Shown here: positions 43,344-53,140 of the stretch, piece after piece
Layout of the letters: each line of letters opens with the position of its first letter
Position numbering within the stretch: the stretch's first letter is position 1
Assembly: GCA_035411585.1 (NCBI GenBank)
Contig: DAONTI010000018.1
Location: forward strand, 21,626 to 85,625
Direction: 5' to 3'
DNA: 64,000 bases
DNA from: MWDV01 sp002070715
GTDB taxonomy: Bacteria; Verrucomicrobiota; Verrucomicrobiia; Limisphaerales; MWDV01
Notes under the pieces: model-generated
Seen by the model: only the letters and a program-made list of their open reading frames with translations
Database searches by the model: none
Told to the model about the DNA's origin: nothing
Position numbers and translations under genes: made by a program

Positions 43344-45672
43344 ATGAAAACCGGCGCCAATTGCAAACTCCTCTTCCTGGCAATCTTGATCGGAGGCGGC
43401 ATCGCTGGCTATTCGGAAGAGCAGCAAGCTCCCCGCACCACATCGAACTCCATAACCGAGTTGAGAGCCAAGGCGGACCAAGGTGATGCGGAGGCACAAT
43501 ACAATCTGGGCTTTAAGTATTACCTCGGCAAAGGCGTGCCCAAGGATGCGGCGGAGGCGGTCAAATGGTACCGCAAGGCAGCCGACCAAGGCCACGCAGA
43601 GGCACAATGCAGTCTGGGCTTCAGTTATTACTTCGGCGAGGGCGTACCCAAGAACGCAGCGGAGGCGGCCAAATGGTTTCGCAAGGCAGCCGACCAAGGC
43701 TACGGGGCGGCACAATACAGTCTGGGCCGCATGTATTACCTCGGCGAGGGCGTGCCCCAAAACAAAGCCGAGGCGTTAAAGTGGTACCGCAAGGCAGCGG
43801 ATCAGGATCTCGCAGAAGCACAATGCTTGCTGGGCGTCATGTATGCCCAAGGCATGGGCGTACCCCGAGATGTAGCCGAGGCGTTAAAGTGGTACCGCAA
43901 GGCAGCGGATCAGGATCTCGCGGAAGCACAATGTCTTCTGGGCAAAATGTATGTCAACGGCGAGGGCGTACCCAAGGACGCGGCGGAGGCGGTCAAATGG
44001 TTTCGCAAAGCAGCCGACCAAGGCGACGCGGACGCACAAGGCTGGCTGGGCGCCATGTATGTCCTCGGTGAGGGCGTACCCAAGGACGCGGCGGAGGCGG
44101 TCAAATGGTTTCGCAAAGCAGCCGNNNNNNNNNNNNNNNNNNNNNNNNNNNNNNNNNNNNNNNNNNNNNNNNNNNNNNNNNNNNNNNNNNNNNNNNNNNN
44201 NNNNNNNNNNNNNNNNNNNNNNNNACCAAGGCGACGCGGACGCACAAGGCTGGCTGGGCGTCATGTATGTCCTCGGTGAGGGTGTACTCAAGGATGCAGT
44301 TGAGGCGGTGAAATGGTTGCGCAAAGCAGCCGACCAAGGCCAGGCGGACGCACAATGGTTGCTGGGCGATATGTATGCCGACGGCAAGGGCGTGCCCAAG
44401 GACGCCGCCGAAGCGGTCAAGTGGTACCGCAAGGCGGCGAACCAAGGCCACGCGAATGCGCAAAACGATCTTGGCTTTATGTATGCCAACGGCAAGGGCG
44501 TACCCAAGGACGCCGCCGAAGCGGTCAAGTGGTTTCGCCAGGCGGCGAACCAAGGCCATGCGTGGGCACAATACCATCTGGGCCGCAGGTATGCCCAAGG
44601 GGAAGGCGTGTCCAAGGACATTGCCGAAGCGGTCAAGTGGTTTCGCCAGGCGGCGGACCAAGGCCACGCGTGGGCACAATACCGTCTGGGCCTCAGTTAT
44701 GCTCGCAGCGAGGGTGTGCCCAAGGACGCCACCGAAGCGGTCAAATGGTATCGCCGAGCAGCCGACCAAGGCCACTGGCCGGCACAATGCAGTCTAGGCG
44801 CCATGTATGCCCAAGGCACGGGCGTGCCCAAGGACGCAGTAGAGGCCTACAAATGGTTCAACCTTGCGGCGGCGGGCGGAGACCCGGAGGTGGCGAAGCA
44901 GAGAGCGGCTCTGGAGAGAAAGCTGTCGCGCTCGCAAATCGCCGAAGGCCAGCGCCGCACCCGGGTATTTATGGAGGAACAAGCGGCGGTGGCCCGGAAA
45001 GGCGAATACAAAATAGGAGACACCCCTTTTTTGGAAGACGATATGCCCAAGGGCAGCGGTACCGGTTTTTTCATCACCGAAGATGGGTTTCTCGTGACTA
45101 ATGCCCATGTGGTCCACGGTGCCGCGTACGTTCGCCTGTTCACCCGTGCAGGCTTGATTCCTGCCCGGATTGTAAAGGAGGATACAGCCAATGACCTGGC
45201 ATTGCTCAAGGGGAACGGCCGGTTTGCGACCTTGCCGGTTGTCCCGAGCCGCAAGGTGCGCCTGGGGAGCACAGTTTGCACGATTGGTTTCCCCAATATC
45301 CTTTTGCAAGGGTTGGCCCCCAAGCTGACCAAAGGTGAGATTTCGGCGCTATCTGGTACAGGGGATGACGCGCGGTTTTTCCAGATCAGCGTGCCGATAC
45401 AACCAGGCAATTCGGGCGGGGCGTTGGTGGATGAACGGGGCAACGTGGTGGGCGTGGTGGTAGCCTCGTTGAAAGAAATTGACACGTTCGAGATCTCCGG
45501 TGCGTTGCCGCAAAACGTCAATTACGCTGTTAAGAGCAGCTATCTGCTGGGTTTTCTGGAATCCGTCCCCGAGGTCGCCTCCCGGCTCAAGGCAGCTAAC
45601 GCAACGGACCAGAAGTTTGAGGATATGGTCGAGGCGGTGGAGCAGGCCACCGTGCAGGTGCTGGCGTATTGA
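43344..45672 (+). CDS. Exported Sel1-repeat protein fused to a trypsin-like (Deg-type) serine protease, with assembly gap
   Basis: A signal peptide (KLLFLAILIGGGIAGYS) is followed by twelve visible Sel1 repeats of 36 residues (pattern ADQGxAxAQxxLGxxYxxGxGVPKDAAEAVKWYRKA), six on each side of a 100-N gap. After a short helical linker the C-terminus is a chymotrypsin-fold protease: KGSGTGFFITEDGFLVTNAHVV (His), EDTANDLALLKG (Asp) and QPGNSGGALVDERGNVVGVVVAS (Ser). No PDZ domain follows. Sel1 repeats form a protein-binding superhelix, so this is probably a periplasmic or surface protease with a recruitment scaffold. A TAAAAT -10-like box precedes the start. Confidence 0.85.
44125..44224. other. 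Assembly gap (100 N) in Sel1 repeats
   Basis: Exactly 100 N. The left side ends GCCG and the right side begins ACCAAGG; joined they give Ala-Asp-Gln-Gly in frame, the start of a repeat. The true gap is probably a whole number of 108-bp repeats. The units on both sides (GDADAQGWLG) are almost identical, which explains the broken assembly. Confidence 0.95.
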
Positions 45673-46057
<385 letters not shown>

Positions 46058-47398
46058 ATGACAACCACTGCGGAAGCCACTGACCGTTGCCAGGCCCGTC
46101 GCCGGCGGTTCCCGTGCCTTGCGGGATGGCTCGGCCTCATCCTCGCGTTGGCCGGCCCGCCGAATGGGCCTGCGGCGGATTGGCCGGCGTACCGGGGGAC
46201 CCAGGGGGACGGCATCTCGCCCGAAACCATCCCTCCGTCCTGGCCCGCCACCGGCCTGAAACGGCTCTGGCGGGCGGACACCCCCGGCGGTTTTAGTTCC
46301 TTTGTTGTCGCGGGCAACCGCGCGTTCACCGTGGTCAACCAAGGCGCCGGCAACGCGGCGGCGGAAACCTGCGTGGCGTTCGACGCGGCCACCGGCAAAC
46401 AACTCTGGGCCACCCCAACCGGGCGCGCCCAGTATCCGGGCGGCGGCGACAGCGGCGCCGCGGGGAATCGCGGCGGGGACGGTCCGCGGTCCACGCCCGC
46501 GACGGATGGCCAACGGGTCTGGGTTTATTCCAGCGCCCTGGTGCTGCACTGTCTCGATGCCGCCACCGGTAAAGGGCTTTGGCAAAAGGACATCGCGGCC
46601 GCCCACGCCGGACGAAACATTGATTGGAAAAGCGCCTTGTCGCCGATGGTGGAAGGCCCGTTGGTGTTGATCGCCGGCGGCGGACCGGGACAGGCCTTGC
46701 TGGCTTTCCGAAAGGACACCGGCGACCTCGCCTGGAAAAGTGGCGACGCCCCCATGACCTATGCCAGCCCGGTGATGGCCACGCTTCACGGGCAGCGTCA
46801 GGCCCTTTTTCTGCTGCAAAGCGGTTTGGTGGCGGTGCATCCGCAAACCGGCGCGCGGCTGTGGGATTTTCCGGTGCCGCATCGCACGGCCACGGCCTGC
46901 TCGCCGGTGGTCGCCGGCGATCTGGTGTTCTGCACGGCCGGTTACGAGGTGGGTGGCACGGTCTGCGCCGTCAACCGGCAGGGCGATACGTTTGCCGCGC
47001 GCGAAGTGTGGCGCCACCGGGGCAACGCGCGGGCGGCCAGCCTCTGGAGCACCCCAGTGCATCACGCCGGATATCTTTATGGCATGATCAGTTTCAAACA
47101 ATACGGCGATGGCCCGCTCAAATGCCTGGACCTGCGTACCGGCGACGTGCGATGGCAACAACCCGGTTTCGGAGCGGGCAACGTCATCCTCGCCGGACAA
47201 CATCTGATCGCACTAAGCGACGACGGCCACTTGGTATTGGTCGAGGCCAATCCGGAGGCATACCGGGAGAAAGGCCGGTTCAAAGCCGTTGCCGGCAAAT
47301 GCTGGAGCGCCCCGGCGCTGGCCAACGGCCGGTTGTATGTGCGCAGCACGAAAGAAGGCGCGTGTTTCGAGCTGTCCACCGCACCCGGCGCGCCTTAG
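46058..47398 (+). CDS. Exported PQQ-like beta-propeller protein
   Basis: A 446-residue protein with a signal peptide (FPCLAGWLGLILALAGPPNGPAA). It starts the mature part with DWPAYRGTQGDGISPETIPPSWP, the typical opening of the Planctomycete/Verrucomicrobia PQQ-like repeat proteins. Propeller blades carry the DAATGKQLW, DAATGKGLWQ, DTGDLAWK, QTGARLWDF and RTGDVRWQ motifs. Without visible dehydrogenase residues it is probably a scaffold or binding protein of the BamB-like type, not an alcohol dehydrogenase. It is 217 bp upstream of a GH20-like gene in the same direction. Confidence 0.87.
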   Translation: MTTTAEATDRCQARRRRFPCLAGWLGLILALAGPPNGPAADWPAYRGTQGDGISPETIPPSWPATGLKRLWRADTPGGFSSFVVAGNRAFTVVNQGAGNAAAETCVAFDAATGKQLWATPTGRAQYPGGGDSGAAGNRGGDGPRSTPATDGQRVWVYSSALVLHCLDAATGKGLWQKDIAAAHAGRNIDWKSALSPMVEGPLVLIAGGGPGQALLAFRKDTGDLAWKSGDAPMTYASPVMATLHGQRQALFLLQSGLVAVHPQTGARLWDFPVPHRTATACSPVVAGDLVFCTAGYEVGGTVCAVNRQGDTFAAREVWRHRGNARAASLWSTPVHHAGYLYGMISFKQYGDGPLKCLDLRTGDVRWQQPGFGAGNVILAGQHLIALSDDGHLVLVEANPEAYREKGRFKAVAGKCWSAPALANGRLYVRSTKEGACFELSTAPGAP

Positions 47399-47614
47399 CC
47401 GCCATCGCATCAAGCTCTTCATCCGCAGATGGCGCCGATTCACGCCGATGAGGCACCGAAAAGGATCTGCGTTATCTGCGGACCCGTTTATCCGGCGGTT
47501 GACGAAAAACAAGGACCTGATCCCCTCCCCCGCCCTTCGGGAAGCGGCGCAGATTAGGCTGGCCTTCCGGCGCCGGTGCGCGGATGCTGTAACCCGCTTG
47601 GCAGCGAAGCCACC

Positions 47615-49201
47615 ATGACGACATCAACGCCCTCCTTTCATCTCCCGCGTCGCGAGTTCCTGAAAATCTCGATTCTTTATGCCGGCGCCCTGGCGTTCCG
47701 CCCGCGGGGCCGCCTCCACGCCGCGCCCGCCACCGTCCTTCCGCCGCGCACTTTTCATCCGTATCCCAATCACATTGTCTGGGGCCCGGGCGGGCAAAGC
47801 CTCCGCCGTGAGGTGGCGCTGGGGGTCAGCCACGACGCCGATCCCGGCGTGGTGACGATGATGAAGGAAACTTGGCGGCAGTTCACCTTTGGCGCGGTGA
47901 AATTGAAGCTGACCCGCGCGGCAACACTTCAGCCGAACGAGTTTTCTCTGGCGGGCGCTCCGCCTCCGTCACTGCGCGCCAACGCCACTTACGCGCTGAC
48001 AGTGGACGCCTCGGGCATCGCCGGCTGCGGGAAGGACACGGCGGGTCTGCGGCACGCGTGGTTCACGCTGCTGCAACTCCTGGCGCCCGACGACACGGCG
48101 GGCGGGCTCCAGTTCACGGTACCGGAGGTGTCCATCCAGGATTGGCCGGCGCTGGCGTTTCGCGGATTACACCTCTGCATCTTTCGCGAGACGCCCCCGG
48201 AGATGATCACGAAAGCGATCCGGCTGGCGGCGTTCTATAAATTCACGCATGTAGTGCTGGAGTTCTGGGGCATGTTGCGGCTCCGCGCGCTGCCCGAACT
48301 GGCGTGGCCGGAGGCATGGTCGAAAGCGCAAGCGGGCCGGCTCATGACGATGGCGCGCGGTCTGGGGCTGGAGATCATCCCGATGTTCAATTGCTGGGGC
48401 CACGCCAGCGCCAGCCGCATCAAACATGGCCGGCACGTCGTGTTGGATCAGAATCCGCGCCTGGCACCGTTGTTCGAACCGGACGGCTGGACCTGGTGCC
48501 TGACCAACCCACGCACGCAGGCGTTGCTCCGCGACGTGTGCGACGAACTGATCGCGGGCGCGGGCCCGGGACAGTATTTCCACATCGGATGCGACGAGGC
48601 CTATTCCCACGCGACGTGCGACCGCTGCCGGCAGACCGACGGAGTGCAGTTGTTCGCCGATCACGTCAACCAGTTGGCCGCCCACCTGGCCCGGCGCAGT
48701 CGCCGTGCCATCATGTGGGGCGACGCGCTGCTGGAACGGGGGCAATGGCCGGCCGGATTCTCGGCCAGCGGCACCGCGGCGCAGCCGACCCATGAAGCGC
48801 TGGACCGTCTCTCGCGTCAGATCGTGATTGCCGACTGGCACTACAACGTCACCCAGGGCGACGTGCCAACCCTGGCGCACTTCCGTCGCCACGGCTTCAC
48901 GACGCTGGCCTGCCCGTGGAATACGCCCGGCAACATCCGCACGCTGGCCCAGGCCGCCGCCGCCAACCAAAGCGGATTGCTGATGACCACCTGGCACCAT
49001 CTGGTGCAGAGCATCCCCACCCTGGCGTGGACGGCCAACTGCGCGTGGTCGGAAAATCATGCGGCGCTCGGTTTGCGGCAAATGGACTGGGCGTTGATGC
49101 GTGCCACCACCGCCAGCCATCTACGCCAGCTCGCCCCCGCGCGCGGCCGGTTCAAACAAGCCGGCTGGAATCCGTTCGAACTGCCGGCCGAGGTGGATTG
49201 A
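47615..49201 (+). CDS. Exported GH20-like beta-N-acetylhexosaminidase
   Basis: A 528-residue protein. A RREFLK twin-arginine-like start precedes the hydrophobic segment ISILYAGALAF. An N-terminal alpha/beta domain (GH20b-like, about 45-170, YALTVDASGIAG...GLRHAWFTLLQLL) leads to the barrel opening with FRGLHLCIFRETP. IIPMFNCWGHAS and YFHIGCDEAYSH follow; the Asp327-Glu328 pair is the GH20 catalytic dyad. It would release N-acetylhexosamines from glycans. The extended NCWGHAS motif is like that of other bacterial GH20-related enzymes. Confidence 0.85.
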   Translation: MTTSTPSFHLPRREFLKISILYAGALAFRPRGRLHAAPATVLPPRTFHPYPNHIVWGPGGQSLRREVALGVSHDADPGVVTMMKETWRQFTFGAVKLKLTRAATLQPNEFSLAGAPPPSLRANATYALTVDASGIAGCGKDTAGLRHAWFTLLQLLAPDDTAGGLQFTVPEVSIQDWPALAFRGLHLCIFRETPPEMITKAIRLAAFYKFTHVVLEFWGMLRLRALPELAWPEAWSKAQAGRLMTMARGLGLEIIPMFNCWGHASASRIKHGRHVVLDQNPRLAPLFEPDGWTWCLTNPRTQALLRDVCDELIAGAGPGQYFHIGCDEAYSHATCDRCRQTDGVQLFADHVNQLAAHLARRSRRAIMWGDALLERGQWPAGFSASGTAAQPTHEALDRLSRQIVIADWHYNVTQGDVPTLAHFRRHGFTTLACPWNTPGNIRTLAQAAAANQSGLLMTTWHHLVQSIPTLAWTANCAWSENHAALGLRQMDWALMRATTASHLRQLAPARGRFKQAGWNPFELPAEVD

Positions 49202-49327
49202 CGAAGCCGGAATTGTCCGACCCGTCCGACCCCGCAACGCCCCATTCAATCCGAAGGGATGGAACTCCCCTCGCCTGTTTTCTGAACGAACCGGGACAGA
49301 TTGTGAAACGCAAACGCCGCCGCGCGT

Positions 49328-50209
49328 TTATCCGCGCAGACAGCGGATGATGGCGCGGATGAAGTCGGGGTTGCTGCCGCAACAGCCGCCGATGAAATTC
49401 GCGCCGCCTTGCACCAGCGCCGGCACGGACTGGACAAATTCTTCGGGTGTCGTCGTGTAAGTGGCGCGTCCCTCCACCCACTGTGGCAAGCCGGCATTGG
49501 GTTTGAACCAAAGCGGACGGTCGGTGGCCGCGCGGAAACGCCGGCAGAGCGGCGGGAATCCGGCAATGCCCTGCCCGCAATTCGCACCCAAGACATCCGC
49601 GCCCGCCGCGCTCAACGCCTCCGCCGCCTGTTCGGGCGTGTTGCCCATCATGGTCCGGTCCTTGTCCCGCCCGGAATCGAACACCATGCAGGCGACCACG
49701 GGCAACCCGGTCTCCGCGGCGGCGGCCACCGCCAGCCGGGCCTCCTCCAGATCGCACATGGTTTCCACAACGATCGCCTCGGCGCCGGCCTGGGCAAGGG
49801 CCTGGGCTTGTTCCGCAAACGCGGCGCGCAATTCGTCAGCCGTCACCTCGCCCGTCAGGATCATTTTGCCGCTGGGCCCAAGCGAGGCGAACACATACGC
49901 GGCCCCGCGGGCGGCGCGTCGGGAAATCTCCACCCCGGCGCGGTTGATCGCCGGGACATCTGCCGCGCGACCGGTCTCCGCCAGCCGCACCCGGTTGGCG
50001 CCGAAGGTGTTGGTCAGGATGACCTGGCTGCCCGCTTCCACATACGCGCGCGCCACCGCTTCGACTTTCGCCGGGTTCGTGAGATTCCAGAGATCGGGAA
50101 ACTCGCCGACGCCGAGCCCTTGCGCCTGCAGTTGCGTACCCCATGCGCCGTCGGTGACGACCGGCCCGGCGGCCAGCAGTTTTTCGAGCAACGGTTTCAT
50201 GGGCGGCAC
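49328..50209 (-). CDS. Homocysteine S-methyltransferase-family protein
   Basis: A 293-residue TIM-barrel methyltransferase. VVTDGAWGTQLQAQGL is the usual N-terminus; zinc-binding Cys are in LGANCGQGI and in NFIGGCCGSNPDFI. AEAIVVETMCDLEEARLA and TYTTTPEEFVQ complete the family pattern. The corrinoid-protein gene lies 23 bp upstream on the same strand, so the pair looks like separated MetH modules (homocysteine and B12 domains). It may transfer methyl groups between the corrinoid and homocysteine or another thiol; no methyl-donor-specific methyltransferase is next to them. An alternative start MKPLLEKLL lies three codons in. Confidence 0.88.
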   Translation of the reverse strand: MPPMKPLLEKLLAAGPVVTDGAWGTQLQAQGLGVGEFPDLWNLTNPAKVEAVARAYVEAGSQVILTNTFGANRVRLAETGRAADVPAINRAGVEISRRAARGAAYVFASLGPSGKMILTGEVTADELRAAFAEQAQALAQAGAEAIVVETMCDLEEARLAVAAAAETGLPVVACMVFDSGRDKDRTMMGNTPEQAAEALSAAGADVLGANCGQGIAGFPPLCRRFRAATDRPLWFKPNAGLPQWVEGRATYTTTPEEFVQSVPALVQGGANFIGGCCGSNPDFIRAIIRCLRG

Positions 50210-50232
50210 CGAGACGCAGTGAAACCGGCGGC

Positions 50233-50868
50233 TCAGACGGCGAGGATTTTCTTGGCGACGGTGACCGCGCCGACGGCGTTGTCGCTGAAGCCGTCCGCGC
50301 CGATTTCATCCGCGTAGCGCTGGGTGATGGGCGCGCCGCCGATGAGCACCTTGACCTGGTCGCGCACGCCCGCCTCTTTGAGCGCGTTGATCGTGGTGCG
50401 CATGGCCGGCATGGTGGTGGTGAGCAGTGCGGACATGGCCACGATGTTCGCGCCTTTTTCCTTCACCGACGCGATGAACTGCTCCGGCGCCACGTTCACG
50501 CCCAGATCAATGACCTCGAAGCCATTGCCTTCGAGCATGGCGGCCACCAGATTTTTGCCGATGTCGTGCAGGTCGCCTTTGACCGTGCCGAGCACCACCC
50601 GGCCGGCGGGTTCCGCGCCGCTGGCGGCCAGCAACGGACGCACCAGCGTCAACGCGGATTTCATGGCGCGGGCCGCGATGAGCAACTCGGGGACGAAATA
50701 GTCATTGCACTCGAAGCGCTCGCCCACCTCGGCCATGGCCGGGATCATGTAATCATTCACCAGTTGCATTGGCTCGATGCCCGCCGCCAACGCTTTCTCG
50801 GTTATTTCATGCGCCATTTGGGCGTCGCCCTCCAGAATGGCCGTATGCAATTTTTTAATCTCTTCCAT
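50233..50868 (-). CDS. Corrinoid (B12-binding) methyltransferase protein
   Basis: A 211-residue two-domain protein. The N-terminal helical cap domain (B12-binding_2) is at 1-85 (EEIKKLHTAILEGD...VPELLIAARAMKSAL). The Rossmann B12 domain has GDLHDIGKN, with the axial His101 in the DxHxxG motif, GFEVIDLGVNV, SALLTTTMPAMRTTI and VLIGGAPIT. The family carries methyl groups as methylcobalamin between two methyltransferases (as MtaC, MtbC or the middle part of MetH). The start at 50868 has a GGGAAAATT ribosome site just before it. Confidence 0.93.
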   Translation of the reverse strand: MEEIKKLHTAILEGDAQMAHEITEKALAAGIEPMQLVNDYMIPAMAEVGERFECNDYFVPELLIAARAMKSALTLVRPLLAASGAEPAGRVVLGTVKGDLHDIGKNLVAAMLEGNGFEVIDLGVNVAPEQFIASVKEKGANIVAMSALLTTTMPAMRTTINALKEAGVRDQVKVLIGGAPITQRYADEIGADGFSDNAVGAVTVAKKILAV

Positions 50869-51060
50869 AATTTTCCCTTTCCCATCTATCTCCGACGACC
50901 CGATTTGCCGTAACGCTGAATTACGCATCCAGCCAGGTCAAGCGAAACCGACCGGCTCCGCGCATCCTCCTCTTAGACCAGCCGGCGAGTTTTTGGTTCA
51001 TGGAAAAAACCCAAGCCGCCCCACCCCGCCATCCCGCCGGAGCGTGGCGACCCGCCCCGG

Positions 51061-52404
51061 TCAGGCCGGCAATTTGTAGGGCGCCCGGTAGGGCGTGCGC
51101 AAAAGTTTGTTGGCGGCGGCGTTGTTTTTGAATTTCTCGGCCCGCGCATCCCATTCCAAGCAGGCTTTCATCCGGAGCGCGATGTTGGCCAGCAGGGTCG
51201 TGGTGGTGCTGCGGTGGGCGGATTCGGGGTCCGAGTTGCACGGTGTGCGGCTCTTGAGGCAATCCAAGAAATTCCGCGCATGGTAGGCGGTGTCGGCGTT
51301 GCCCTGAACCTTCCGCGGCTCGATCATGGGCGCGGCCCCGGTGCGCCAGCCCGGGCCGCCGCGGCGGGTCGGCGCGAATTGGGGGAATTCATTGGGCGTG
51401 ATCTTTTCCGGCACCACTTCCCAGCCGTTGCTGCGGAAATAAAGCGTGCCTTTCGTGCCGCGAAATTCCAGCTCGCAGGGCACTGCGGCGGCGGCCGCGC
51501 CGTTGGCGTTGATCTGCGTGAACGTGACCAGGGTGTTGCCGGGATAATGCCAGAGGGCCTCCATCGTGTCCGGGATGTCCCGGTTATCCTCGAGCACAAA
51601 CTTCCCGCCCAAAGCCGTCACCGTCAGCGGCGCCTCCTGGCCCAGCGCCCAGTGAATCTGGTCGAGGTAATGGATGCCGTTGTTGGTGATTTGTCCGCCG
51701 CCGTAATCGAAGAACCAGCGGAAATAATAGAGGCCGCGATTTCGGTTGTACGGCACTTTCGCCGCGGGCCCGAGGTAGGTTTCCCAATCCATGCCCGGCG
51801 GCGGCGCGCTGTCGGCCGGATGGCCAATCCCCTTGGGCCATTCATTTTGGATGTGCCACGTGCGCACAAAGGAGACGTGGCCAATCCCGCCGCCGCGGAT
51901 GAAATCCGCCATCTCCCGACACATGGGCGAGGACCGCCGGTGCAATCCGACCTGGCAGATGCGTTTGGTTTTCTTGATGGCCTCGACGATGGCCCGGCCT
52001 TCGTTCACTCCGAGCGACATCGGTTTCTCCAGATAAATATCCTTCCCGGCGGCGCAGGCGTGGATCGTTTGCAATGCGTGCCAATGGTCGGGCGTACTGA
52101 TGACCACCGCATCCACGTCTTTCAACTCCAGCAGCTTGCGATAATCCGTGAACTGTTTCGGCTGGTTGCCGAGCTTGGCGGCGGCAAAATCCAGATACGG
52201 TTGATACACGTCGCAAATCGCCACCACCTCGGCGTCCGGTTGCTTCAAAAAAGCGTCCAACACCTGGTCGCCGCGGTTGCCCACTCCGATGAACCCGAGG
52301 CGGACGCGTTCATTGGCGCCCCGCACGCGAAACGCGGAGAGGGCGGCGGTGGTGCTGAGGGCGGCGAGGGCTTTGGTGAATTCTCTACGGCTCAAGGGGT
52401 TCAT
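51061..52404 (-). CDS. TAT-exported Gfo/Idh/MocA-family oxidoreductase
   Basis: A 447-residue protein. A twin-arginine-type start NPLSRREFTKALAALSTTAALSAFRV leads to the NAD(P)-binding fold RVRLGFIGVGNRGDQVLDAF. The family motif with the catalytic Lys is GKDIYLEKPMSLGVNEGRAIVEA. TPDHWHALQTIHACAAG and GMDWETYLGPA, then NNGIHYLDQIHWALGQEAPLTVTALGG, are typical of the secreted group abundant in Verrucomicrobia and Planctomycetes. It likely oxidises, reduces or opens a sugar in the periplasm. Exact substrate unknown. Confidence 0.92.
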   Translation of the reverse strand: MNPLSRREFTKALAALSTTAALSAFRVRGANERVRLGFIGVGNRGDQVLDAFLKQPDAEVVAICDVYQPYLDFAAAKLGNQPKQFTDYRKLLELKDVDAVVISTPDHWHALQTIHACAAGKDIYLEKPMSLGVNEGRAIVEAIKKTKRICQVGLHRRSSPMCREMADFIRGGGIGHVSFVRTWHIQNEWPKGIGHPADSAPPPGMDWETYLGPAAKVPYNRNRGLYYFRWFFDYGGGQITNNGIHYLDQIHWALGQEAPLTVTALGGKFVLEDNRDIPDTMEALWHYPGNTLVTFTQINANGAAAAAVPCELEFRGTKGTLYFRSNGWEVVPEKITPNEFPQFAPTRRGGPGWRTGAAPMIEPRKVQGNADTAYHARNFLDCLKSRTPCNSDPESAHRSTTTTLLANIALRMKACLEWDARAEKFKNNAAANKLLRTPYRAPYKLPA

Positions 52405-52473
52405 GATCGTTGGCAATACAAGTTTTTTTCAATGACCGGAAGTATCGGGAAATGCGGGCAAACGGCAAGCCCT

Positions 52474-53001
52474 TCAGTCCGGCAGATGTTCCCGCGCCAA
52501 ATCGTCCAGGGCGCGGCGCGGCATGCGGGGCGGTTGTTCCGCCGGCCACCCGATGGGCAGCAGGGCAATCGGACGCAGCCCCGCGCGCAACCGCAACAGC
52601 GCGGCGATGTTTTTATCCACGAACGCGCCCACCCAGCAGGCGGACAACCCGAGCGCGGCGGCGGCGAGTTCCGCATACGCGGTGGCCACGGTCGCATCCT
52701 GCACGCTGTAAAGCGATTCGCCCAGCGGCCCGTACTTGGCGGCGGACCGCGCCGGATCAGCGCAAAAGACGAGCACCACCGGCGCCGCGGCAATGAAGTC
52801 CTGATTGAAACAAGCCCGCGCGAGTTGCCGAATCGTGGCGGCATCGCGCACGATGACGATGCCATAGGCCTGCAGGTTGCCGGCGGACGGCGCCCGATTG
52901 GCGGCGGACAAAATCGCTTCCAATTGCTCCGCCGTGACCGGTTTGGATTGATACGCCCGCACCGATTGCCGGGCTTGAACGGTTTGAAAAAAATCCCTCA
53001 T
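52474..53001 (-). CDS. Nitroreductase-family FMN protein
   Basis: A 175-residue protein of the small nitroreductase type. MRDFFQTVQARQSVRAYQSKPVTAEQLEAILSAANRAPSAGNLQAY gives the FMN phosphate-binding RQSVRxY and the APSAGNLQ segment. The middle shows YSVQDATVATAYAELAAAALGLSACWVGAF and the end ALLPIGWPAEQPPRMPRRALDDL. It would reduce quinones, flavins or nitro compounds with NAD(P)H. It lies between the hopanoid genes and the oxidoreductase gene on the same strand. Confidence 0.92.
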   Translation of the reverse strand: MRDFFQTVQARQSVRAYQSKPVTAEQLEAILSAANRAPSAGNLQAYGIVIVRDAATIRQLARACFNQDFIAAAPVVLVFCADPARSAAKYGPLGESLYSVQDATVATAYAELAAAALGLSACWVGAFVDKNIAALLRLRAGLRPIALLPIGWPAEQPPRMPRRALDDLAREHLPD

Positions 53002-53140
53002 AACCAGCTCCGAGCCTATCCGGTTTCCGCGCGCGGCTCAATGCGTTGTTGAAAAACCTCTCAAGCGGTGTCAAACGCGTGCAGCGCTGAACCGGCCGCA
53101 CCTGCGTTGACAATAGCTCGGAAAAGCGCGGGCGAAAAAA

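Noticed and set aside
43483..44797. Additional open frames within the Sel1 repeats
   Set aside because: Shifted readings of the 108-bp repeats; only one frame has the Sel1 consensus, signal peptide and protease.
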